Shown: one piece after another, positions 42,765 through 50,042 of the stretch
How positions within the stretch are numbered: position 1 is the first letter of the stretch
Layout of the letters: every line of letters starts with the position of its first letter
DNA from: Prevotella sp.
Lineage (GTDB): Bacteria > Bacteroidota > Bacteroidia > Bacteroidales > Bacteroidaceae
DNA length: 63,540 nt
Assembly: GCA_016287755.1 (NCBI GenBank)
Contig: JAEEWT010000019.1
Location: 1-63,540 of the forward strand
Reading direction: 5' to 3'
Notes under the pieces: generated by a model
Databases searched by the model: none
Seen by the model: only the letters and a program-made list of their open reading frames with translations
What the model was told of the DNA's origin: nothing
Made by a program: the position numbers and the translations under genes

Positions 42765-44092
42765 TGACCACACTGACTATCTGTATTATTATTGCTTTCG
42801 TGATTGGCTATGCGTGTATAGCCACCGAGAGTATCTTGGAGATCAACAAGGCTGCTATCGCCTTGCTGATGTGTGTGGTGTGCTGGACCTTGTTCATGAT
42901 GTCGCCTGAGTCGTATATATCAGGCGACAATGTGCTTGCACAGGTAAGTGAGAAGATCCAGATGAGTTTAGGTGATACTGCCTCCACCCTGTTCTTCCTG
43001 ATGGGTGCTATGACCATCGTGGAGATTGTCGACTCTAATGGTGGTTTCAACTTCGTACGAGACACCATCAAGACACGCTCCAAGAGGAAACTGATGTGGC
43101 GTATTGCCTTCATGACCTTCTTCCTGTCGGCTATCCTCGACAACCTCACCACTTCGATTGTGATGATCATGGTGTTGAGGAAACTGGTACAGGAGCGTAA
43201 GGAACGGTTGATCTATGCTGCCCTGGTAGTGATTTCCGCCAACTCGGGTGGTGCTTTCTCGCCCATCGGCGACGTTACCACCATCATGTTGTGGATTAAA
43301 GGTGTGATCACCACGCAAGGTGTCATCACCGAGATCTTCATCCCGTCGCTCGTATCCATGCTGATTCCTGCCTTTATCCTGCAGTACCAGCTGGAAGGGA
43401 AGTTCGACAAGGAACAGAACCTGCCGAAAGCCCAGGTGAGTGCCTTTACGCATAGACAGCGCGACATTATCTTCTGGTTAGGCGTAGGCGGTCTGTGCTT
43501 TGTGCCTATCTTCCGTTCACTCACCAACCTGCCACCTTTCATGGGAATCCTGCTGGTGCTGGGTGTGCTGTGGACTACCACAGAGTTCTTCCACCGCGGT
43601 GTTCATCGTGATGGTGAAGAAGATACCATGGCCAAGCGTGTCACTGAACTGCTGTCGCGTATCGACCTGTCAACCATCATGTTCTTCCTCGGTATCCTGA
43701 TGGCCGTGAGCTGTCTGGAACATGTGGGCGTACTTCACGCGTTGGGCAGCTGGCTTGATGGCGTAAGCAACGGTAACCACTATCTGGTAACGGGTATCAT
43801 CGGTGTTCTCTCAAGTATCGTAGATAACGTACCGCTGGTGGCTGGTGCCATGGGTATGTATCCCGTTGCTCCCATGGGTGATATGGCCGTTGACGGTATC
43901 TTCTGGCAGTTGCTGGCCTACTGTGCCGGAGTGGGTGGCTCGATGTTGATCATCGGTAGCGCCGCTGGCGTGGTAGTCATGGGCCTCGAGAAGATCACCT
44001 TCGGCTGGTACATGAAAAAGATCACCTGGATAGCCTTTGCAGGCTATCTCGCCGGTATGTTCACCTATTGGGTGGAGAAACTCATTTTCTAA
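42764..44092 (+). CDS. nhaD: Na+/H+ antiporter NhaD
   Basis: NhaD exports Na+ (and Li+) in exchange for protons at the inner membrane. The 442-residue protein has about 11-12 hydrophobic segments. The family stretches SAILDNLTTSIVMIMVLRKLV, SANSGGAFSPIGDVTTIMLW and LSSIVDNVPLVAGAMGMY contain the conserved Asp and Asn ion-site residues. It is co-transcribed with the upstream coiled-coil gene. Its 3' end overlaps the convergent rsmD gene by 11 bp. Confidence 0.93.
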   Translation: MTTLTICIIIAFVIGYACIATESILEINKAAIALLMCVVCWTLFMMSPESYISGDNVLAQVSEKIQMSLGDTASTLFFLMGAMTIVEIVDSNGGFNFVRDTIKTRSKRKLMWRIAFMTFFLSAILDNLTTSIVMIMVLRKLVQERKERLIYAALVVISANSGGAFSPIGDVTTIMLWIKGVITTQGVITEIFIPSLVSMLIPAFILQYQLEGKFDKEQNLPKAQVSAFTHRQRDIIFWLGVGGLCFVPIFRSLTNLPPFMGILLVLGVLWTTTEFFHRGVHRDGEEDTMAKRVTELLSRIDLSTIMFFLGILMAVSCLEHVGVLHALGSWLDGVSNGNHYLVTGIIGVLSSIVDNVPLVAGAMGMYPVAPMGDMAVDGIFWQLLAYCAGVGGSMLIIGSAAGVVVMGLEKITFGWYMKKITWIAFAGYLAGMFTYWVEKLIF

Positions 44093-44615
44093 AGAGTGAG
44101 AAGTTCACGCTTCCGTAGCTACGATGCTCTGCAAAGTGCGGATGCTGTGAGAAATCATAATTCTTACCATGCTCAAGGACGAATACACCATCGTCTTTGA
44201 GCATGTTTTTTTCGAAGATCATGTCGGGAATGTCTGCCAACTCTTTGAGGGCATAGGGCGGATCGGCGAAGATGAAGTCGAACTGCTGTCGACAACTCTT
44301 CACAAAGCGGAACACATCCCCACGAATAGCGATACACTGATCAGTATCCAGCTTCTTCAAGCACTGCTTGATGAACGCATGATGATCACGGTCGGCCTCC
44401 ACACTGATTACCTGACTGCAGCCCCTTGACAGCAGTTCCAACGAGATACTGCCCGTGCCAGAGAACAGATCCAGCGCTACGGCATCTTCAAAATCCAGAT
44501 AGCCGTTCAGCACATTGAAGATGTTCTCCTTGGCAAAATCCGTGGTTGGCCGCGCCTTGAACGAGCGTGGCACCTCGAAATGTCTTCCCTTATACTTCCC
44601 AGTAATAATTCTCAT
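44082..44615 (-). CDS. rsmD: 16S rRNA (guanine966-N2)-methyltransferase RsmD
   Basis: The 177-residue SAM-dependent methyltransferase starts MRIITGKYKGRHFEVP, the usual N-terminus. SAM motif ALDLFSGTGSISLELLSRG and catalytic DPPYA (FIFADPPYALKEL) are intact. It lies downstream of a DUF3822 gene on the same strand, a common Bacteroidales pair, separated by a 42-bp gap that is mostly a GC-rich REP. Confidence 0.95.
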   Translation of the reverse strand: MRIITGKYKGRHFEVPRSFKARPTTDFAKENIFNVLNGYLDFEDAVALDLFSGTGSISLELLSRGCSQVISVEADRDHHAFIKQCLKKLDTDQCIAIRGDVFRFVKSCRQQFDFIFADPPYALKELADIPDMIFEKNMLKDDGVFVLEHGKNYDFSQHPHFAEHRSYGSVNFSLFRK

Positions 44616-44626
44616 CTTTATAATAC

Positions 44627-44662
44627 TTCCCCTCCTCATGGAGGGGGTAGGGGTGGCCTATC
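44627..44662. repeat. GC-rich REP-like palindrome between DUF3822 and rsmD genes
   Basis: CCCCTCC-TCAT-GGAGGGGG followed by TAGGGGTGG abuts the DUF3822 stop codon. Confidence 0.8.
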
Positions 44663-45482
44663 TTCCTTTCACTAACAGTGTCATCAAGTCGTATGGCATT
44701 CCCTTGATAGCTGCCACAGGAGCGCGGTTGAAGTCTGCAGTAGGATTGATGACGTAGGCGTTCTGCACAAACCGTCTGATCTCACTGAGGAAGGTCTCCT
44801 TATCAGGAAGATTACCCGCCAGATGCAACTCATCCTTACGCTGGTCTAATCCCAATTGCTGCCATACGGAGAGAAGGAAGAACACCGAATCGCGGGCACT
44901 CGTCACCTCATAGCTGTTGCAGAAGTGGAAACGACTCTGCTGGAACGAGAACACCTCCAAGCGTTTATCATGGAAATAGCCATACAGCTTCCTGCGCACT
45001 CCCGTAAAGCTACGACGATACAGGTGGTTCCATACAGGCTGGGCAACAGGCATAAACCGCACATCCGAGAAATGATCGTCGAGCACCAATTTGAGGTCTT
45101 TGTTGATGGCATAGAGAGCTACGGCATTAAGGGTAGGCAATACCGAAGCAAGCACCGTATCATTAGCATGACCGGTAATGGCATGATGATAATAGGTACT
45201 GATTCGTTCCTGATCCTGCTCGTAATAATCCTCCAAGGGTATGATGACCACTGGTGTGTCGAGCATCACCTGAGCCCGCGACCACTCTTCGGTCAGCTGC
45301 TCCTCGGTCTTGAAAGCCTCACGCAGGTTGGCAGCGATGCTCACACCGCTTCTCACAGTATAAGGCATATAGACTACCTGATTCTCTGATTCCTCATCAG
45401 GAAGGGCGAAGGCAAGGGATACCTGACCGATTCGTATCGTAAGACGGGGACGCCTGCCATGACTGTTTACGCTGTTCATCAT
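44658..45482 (-). CDS. DUF3822 family protein
   Basis: This 274-residue soluble protein has no signal peptide. VYMPYTVRSGVSIAANLREAF, VVIIPLEDYYEQDQE and LPTLNAVALYAINKDLKLVL segments suggest the actin/PilM-like ASKHA-type fold that I associate with this family, but the function is unknown. The start is MMNSVNSHGRRPRL. It lies upstream of rsmD, as is usual in Bacteroidales. A weak -7 box TATCTTCG lies at 45511-45504. Confidence 0.8.
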   Translation of the reverse strand: MMNSVNSHGRRPRLTIRIGQVSLAFALPDEESENQVVYMPYTVRSGVSIAANLREAFKTEEQLTEEWSRAQVMLDTPVVIIPLEDYYEQDQERISTYYHHAITGHANDTVLASVLPTLNAVALYAINKDLKLVLDDHFSDVRFMPVAQPVWNHLYRRSFTGVRRKLYGYFHDKRLEVFSFQQSRFHFCNSYEVTSARDSVFFLLSVWQQLGLDQRKDELHLAGNLPDKETFLSEIRRFVQNAYVINPTADFNRAPVAAIKGMPYDLMTLLVKGR

Positions 45483-45535
45483 CAATCTCGTCTGTTTTGT
45501 CTGCGAAGATACGGAAATCTTTTTATTCTTGCAAA

Positions 45536-45572
45536 TTTTCAATTTTCAATTTTCAATTTTCAATTAAAATCC
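45536..45572. repeat. TTTTCAA heptamer run
   Basis: Five units of TTTTCAA lie between the divergent DUF3822 and helicase genes. No facing arm was seen. Confidence 0.85.
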
Positions 45573-45580
45573 TTACCATT

Positions 45581-45659
45581 GGCTTCGCCGAAGGTACTCA
45601 CGTTCGGAAAAACCAAAATATATTTGGTTTTTCGCTCACTAAATCGTACCTTTGTAACG
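45581..45659 (+). promoter_or_regulatory. Hairpin-promoter module of the RecD-like helicase gene
   Basis: GCTTCGCCGAAGGTACTCACG is followed by arms AAAAACCAAAATA/TATTTGGTTTTT and a -7 box TACCTTTG at 45647-45654. Only 5 nt separate the box from the start codon. Confidence 0.78.
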
Positions 45660-47096
45660 ATGATCACAGAAGCATTGTCTCTCCGCATTCGTCAGACCTT
45701 CCGTCTGGAGCCTACCCGCGAGCAATCGCAGGCCATCGAGACCTTCTGCCGTTTCATTACTAGCAGGGAACCTCATACAACGATGATGATGCGGGGCTGT
45801 GCTGGAACAGGAAAGACGTCCCTGGCTGGTGCCTTTGTACGAACCTTATTGCAACTCCAACAGAAGGTGGTGCTGTTGGCACCGACGGGAAGGGCCGCGA
45901 AGGTGTTCTCGCAGAACAGCGGATATCCTGCATTCACCATTCATCGTAAGATCTACCGTCAGAAAACACTCACCGATTTACAGTCGGGATTCAGTCTGAA
46001 CGACAATATGCACACCGATACGCTGTTCCTCGTGGACGAAGCCTCGATGATTGCCAACGGCGGTCCTGCTGGCGGGGAGGCGTTCTTCGGTAGCGGGTAT
46101 CTGTTAGACGACCTGATTCAATATGTGTATAGCGGCAGGAACTGTAGGTTGATGCTCATTGGCGACAAGGCCCAGCTGCCTCCTGTAGGTGAGGAGGAAT
46201 CGCCGGCACTGACGAAAGGTATGCTGGAGGAATACGGATTGCAAGTAGAGGTATGCGACCTCAACGAGGTGCTCCGCCAAAGTCAGGAGAGTGGTATCCT
46301 GTTCAATGCAACGATGATCAGACAGATGATCAATGCCCCGCAGCTACCCCGCATCCACTTCCATGCCTTCGCCGATATCCAGATGGTTCCGGGCAACGAA
46401 CTCGTGGAACAGCTCAACAGTTCTTATTCCAAGGTGGGAATCGATGAGACCATGGTGATTACCCGAAGTAACAAACGGGCAAACATCTACAACGAAGGAA
46501 TCAGGAGAACCATTCTCGACCGTGAGGAGGAGCTGAACACCAACGACCTGCTCATGGTGGTGAAGAACAACTACTATTGGGTGAAACCTGGAAAGGAGGA
46601 AGACGACGCACAGGAGCTGAGCTTCATCGCCAACGGCGATAGGGTGAAGGTGTTGAAGGTGCGCAACGTGCGGGAGCTCTATCAGTTCCGCTTTGCAGAT
46701 GTGCTCCTGCAGTTTCCCGACTACCATGATTTCGAACTGCAGACAACGGTCATCCTGGACAGTCTGACCACCGAGGCACCTGCCCTCACACCCGAGCAGA
46801 ACGAACTGCTGTTCCAAGAGGTGATGGTCGATTACGCTGATATACCCTATAAGCGCGACCGTATCAAGAAGATCAAGGAGGATCCGTACTACAATGCCTT
46901 ACAGATCAAATACGCCTATGCAGTGACCTGTCATAAGGCACAGGGTGGACAGTGGGCACATGTCTATCTCGACCAGGGGTATATGACGGATGATATGCTC
47001 TCGCCTGATTATATCCATTGGCTCTACACCGCCTTTACCCGCGCCACCGAGAAGCTGTTCCTCGTGAACTGGCCCACCTCTCAAATCGCCAAATAG
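45660..47096 (+). CDS. RecD-like ATP-dependent DNA helicase
   Basis: This 478-residue superfamily 1B-type helicase has the Q-like PTREQSQAI, Walker A GCAGTGKT (46-53), LLAPTGRAAKVFSQ, Walker B LFLVDEASM, GDKAQLPPVGEEESP, and the C-terminal VTCHKAQGGQW plus YTAFTRATEKLFLVNW motifs. It lacks the N-terminal extensions of RecD2 and RecB/C partners are not nearby, so its pathway is uncertain. The start codon lies 5 nt after a -7 box. Two TTCAAAG heptamers follow the stop, then rmuC. Confidence 0.9.
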   Translation: MITEALSLRIRQTFRLEPTREQSQAIETFCRFITSREPHTTMMMRGCAGTGKTSLAGAFVRTLLQLQQKVVLLAPTGRAAKVFSQNSGYPAFTIHRKIYRQKTLTDLQSGFSLNDNMHTDTLFLVDEASMIANGGPAGGEAFFGSGYLLDDLIQYVYSGRNCRLMLIGDKAQLPPVGEEESPALTKGMLEEYGLQVEVCDLNEVLRQSQESGILFNATMIRQMINAPQLPRIHFHAFADIQMVPGNELVEQLNSSYSKVGIDETMVITRSNKRANIYNEGIRRTILDREEELNTNDLLMVVKNNYYWVKPGKEEDDAQELSFIANGDRVKVLKVRNVRELYQFRFADVLLQFPDYHDFELQTTVILDSLTTEAPALTPEQNELLFQEVMVDYADIPYKRDRIKKIKEDPYYNALQIKYAYAVTCHKAQGGQWAHVYLDQGYMTDDMLSPDYIHWLYTAFTRATEKLFLVNWPTSQIAK

Positions 47097-47114
47097 TTCA
47101 AAGTTCAAAGATAT

Positions 47115-48521
47115 ATGATCGAATCACTACTCTTCCTCGTCGGCCTCCTCATCGGAGCCATCGTCCTGTTCTTCATCGGACAGCGCAAAGCAGCGCCTAT
47201 CATCAACGAGAAAAACAAGCTGGCCATGGGACTGGCTGCTAAAACCAGCGAACTGTCCATGCTCAACCAGCAATACACCGACACCAAGAACCTGCATGAA
47301 AAGCAGGTGTCGGAGATGAAAGACCGTCATGAGCAACAGATGACCGAGATCAAGGATCGTCATGAACGACAGATTGCAGAGATCAAGGACCAGCATGAGC
47401 AGTTCGTCCGTAATATGCAGAAGCAGACGGAAGAAGACCGCAAGCGGACTGACGAGCAGTTCAACCAGCGTCTGGCGCTGGTGCAGGAGCAGTTGAAGAC
47501 CGCCACGGAACAGCTGCTGCGGAAACGGTCGGAGGAGCTGGACAAGACGAACCAGTCGCAGATGGGTGCCATCATCGCCCCATTGCGTGCCGTGATGGAT
47601 GAGATGAAGAAGTCGATGGACGACAATAAGGAGTCGTTCACCCGTAACACCTCTGCCCTCAGCGAACAACTCAAGAACATGCTCCAGGCCACCTCTTCCT
47701 TGGGAGCAGAGGCCGAGAAGTTGTCAAGGGCCCTCCAAACCGGTCCTAAGGTGCAGGGCGACTTCGGTGAGATGAAGCTCAACGACCTGTTGGATAAGTT
47801 CGGGTTCACCAAAGGATTGGAATACGATGTGCAGTATGTGATGCGGGATGCAAAGGGGAAGGTAATACGCAACGATGATACGAACGACGGTATGCGCCCT
47901 GATGTGGTGCTGCACTACCCTGACAAGAAAGATGTCATCATTGATGCGAAGGCGTCGCTCACTGCCTTCATCGGCTATGTGAATGCCCATACGGATGAAG
48001 AGAGGAAAGCCTTCCTGGAGGAACACTGCCGAAGCGTGCGCAAACATGTGAATGAGTTGGCCGACAAGCAGTATAACAGGTATTCGATGGAAGGAAGGGA
48101 GACGCTCGACTTTGTCATCATGTTCGTTCCTCAGGAGGCGGCTATGCAGTTAGCGGTGTCGGCCGATACGAACCTGTGGAGCTACGCCTTCGACAAGAAG
48201 GTGTTCATCACTGGAGAGCAGAACCTGTTCGCTGTACTGCGCATGCTACAGATCACCTGGACACAGCAACGTCAGGAAGAGAACCAGGAAAAGGTGTACG
48301 GATTGGCCAATACCTTGCTCGACCGTGTAGGCGACTTCATGGAACGTTTCGACGAGATGGGAGATAAGATACAGAAAGTGCAGAATGCATACGAACATGC
48401 TGAACTGAAACTGAAAGGAAACCAGAGTCTGCTTGTCCCTGCCCGCAAACTCGTTGAGATGGGAGCCAAAGAGAATCCGAAACACCCGCTGCCAACTCAA
48501 GTGACAAGTGATAAGTTATAA
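47115..48521 (+). CDS. rmuC: DNA recombination protein RmuC
   Basis: This 468-residue protein has an N-terminal TM anchor (SLLFLVGLLIGAIVLFFIG), a long coiled coil to about residue 190 with MKDRHEQQMTEIKDRHE repeats, and the RmuC nuclease-like domain (KVQGDFGEMKLNDLLDKFGF, MRPDVVLHYPDKKDVIIDAKASLTAF). It limits inversions between short repeats in E. coli, which is notable in this repeat-rich genome. The last residues (TQVTSDKL) and the stop are encoded by GTGACAA-type heptamers. It overlaps convergent cls by 6 bp. Confidence 0.95.
   Translation: MIESLLFLVGLLIGAIVLFFIGQRKAAPIINEKNKLAMGLAAKTSELSMLNQQYTDTKNLHEKQVSEMKDRHEQQMTEIKDRHERQIAEIKDQHEQFVRNMQKQTEEDRKRTDEQFNQRLALVQEQLKTATEQLLRKRSEELDKTNQSQMGAIIAPLRAVMDEMKKSMDDNKESFTRNTSALSEQLKNMLQATSSLGAEAEKLSRALQTGPKVQGDFGEMKLNDLLDKFGFTKGLEYDVQYVMRDAKGKVIRNDDTNDGMRPDVVLHYPDKKDVIIDAKASLTAFIGYVNAHTDEERKAFLEEHCRSVRKHVNELADKQYNRYSMEGRETLDFVIMFVPQEAAMQLAVSADTNLWSYAFDKKVFITGEQNLFAVLRMLQITWTQQRQEENQEKVYGLANTLLDRVGDFMERFDEMGDKIQKVQNAYEHAELKLKGNQSLLVPARKLVEMGAKENPKHPLPTQVTSDKL
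48495..48520. repeat. AAGTGAC/AAGTGAT heptamers at the rmuC end
   Basis: Three units give the last codons and the TAA stop of rmuC. The same heptamer class encodes linkers in two surface proteins (56230, 58860). Confidence 0.7.
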
Positions 48522-50021
48522 CAGTGGCGACAGCAGCCGAACCACCGACTCCCACAGACGCTTGAGGAAAGGACGGTGATCCAGGTTCTCCACATCATCA
48601 AGAAGAACACTGTCCTTCACATCGTTCATATACACCTCCTTCATCCGCAGCGCCATGTCACGGTCGTAGATAAACGCGTTACCCTCGAAATTGTTCTCGA
48701 AACTGCGGAAATCCACGTTGGATGAGCCCACCGTGCACATCGAATCGTCGCTCACCAACAGCTTGGAGTGGTTGAAACCCTTTTGGTACAGATAGATCTT
48801 CACACCGGCACTCACCACCTCATGCACATAGCTCCTGCTCGCCCACTCCACCAGTTTCGCATCAGTCTTGTAAGGAATCATCACCCTGACGTCAACACCC
48901 GTCAGTGCAGCGGTTCGCATGGCTAAGAGTACAGGTTCCGTGGGCAGGAAATAAGGTGTCTCGATATATACATATTTCTTGGCTTCCAACAAGATGCGTA
49001 TATAGCCTTGCATGATATCAGGCCATTCGGAAATCGGACTGCTCGTCACAATCTGTACAATACAGTCGCTGCCCATATCTCCTTCCTCCTTCGTCCTGTC
49101 TCCTTCGTCCTTCCTCCTTCCTCCTTCCTCCATAATTGGAGGGTAATAGCTGTGATCGGATATCAGCGTACGGTCAACAAAGTACCAGTCAACCAAGAAA
49201 GCGCGCTGAATGCCATACACACCGCCCCCCTGGATACGCAGATGGGTATCACGCCAAAGCACCCTCTTGCTTCCTGCTTCTTGCCTCTTGCTTCTTTTCT
49301 TCTTGCCCCTGACGTACCTCGTGGCGATGTTCATACCACCAATGAACCCGATCTTTCCATCGATCACGCACAGCTTTCGGTGGTTACGGTAGTTCACCTT
49401 ACTGGTAAAGGCAGGGAATTTCACAGGCATGAAGCCATGTACCTCAATGCCCGCATCCCTCATCCGTTCAAAGAAAGAGCCCTTCACGTCCCAGCAGCCC
49501 ACATCATCGTAGATCACCCGCACCTCCACATGCTCCTTGGCCTTGTCAATCAATGCGTCGGCAATCATGTTTCCCAGCTCGTCGTCGTTGAAGATATACG
49601 AGTCGATATGGATATGATGCTTCGCCTTGGCAACATCCCGTAACAGCGCATGGAAGAACTGATAGCCGTCGGTATAGATGTCTATCTCGTTGTCCTTGAA
49701 CGGCAATGCCCAGTTCTGACTGGCAAACAGCTTGATCAGTTTCTCGTGTTGCTGCGGCAGCACCAGGTTCTTCTGTTCGGCAAACTCCAGCATCGAACGC
49801 TTCGTGAGCTGGTCCAGACTGTTCTGCGAGATCAGTTTCTCCTTCCTTGTGTTCTGTCCGAAGAAGAAATAGAGTATGATACCCACCAGCGGAAGGAATA
49901 CCAGCACCAGCATCCACGCCATGGTCTTGGCCGGCTGACGGTTATCCATCAGCACCGTAATCATCGTACCGACAACTGCCAGTACATAGATAGCGAGGAG
50001 TAGCCAATGGATGTATATCAT
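48516..50021 (-). CDS. cls: Cardiolipin synthase
   Basis: Cls condenses phosphatidylglycerol to cardiolipin. The 501-residue protein has two N-terminal TM helices (about 3-24 and 35-54). Both HKD motifs are intact: H214, K216, D221 in NHRKLCVID, and H418, K420, D425 in NHSKLLVSD. Two insertions are repeat-coded: residues about 239-253 (KKKRSKRQEAGSK, from GCAAGAA units) and about 298-316 (EEGGRRKDEGDRTKEEGD, from CTTCCTC units). Both lie between the two HKD halves, probably in surface loops. It is downstream of dnaG. Confidence 0.95.
   Translation of the reverse strand: MIYIHWLLLAIYVLAVVGTMITVLMDNRQPAKTMAWMLVLVFLPLVGIILYFFFGQNTRKEKLISQNSLDQLTKRSMLEFAEQKNLVLPQQHEKLIKLFASQNWALPFKDNEIDIYTDGYQFFHALLRDVAKAKHHIHIDSYIFNDDELGNMIADALIDKAKEHVEVRVIYDDVGCWDVKGSFFERMRDAGIEVHGFMPVKFPAFTSKVNYRNHRKLCVIDGKIGFIGGMNIATRYVRGKKKRSKRQEAGSKRVLWRDTHLRIQGGGVYGIQRAFLVDWYFVDRTLISDHSYYPPIMEEGGRRKDEGDRTKEEGDMGSDCIVQIVTSSPISEWPDIMQGYIRILLEAKKYVYIETPYFLPTEPVLLAMRTAALTGVDVRVMIPYKTDAKLVEWASRSYVHEVVSAGVKIYLYQKGFNHSKLLVSDDSMCTVGSSNVDFRSFENNFEGNAFIYDRDMALRMKEVYMNDVKDSVLLDDVENLDHRPFLKRLWESVVRLLSPLL
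49085..49140. repeat. CTTCCTC heptamer repeat within cls
   Basis: Several CCTTCGT/CCTTCCT units encode the Glu/Arg/Lys-rich insert at residues about 298-316, in frame. Confidence 0.8.
49262..49305. repeat. GCAAGAA heptamer repeat within cls
   Basis: The plus-strand CTTGCTTCCTGCTTCTTGCC run encodes the basic insert at residues about 239-253, in frame. Confidence 0.8.
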
Positions 50022-50042
50022 ATCTGTAAAGGATAAATGCGT

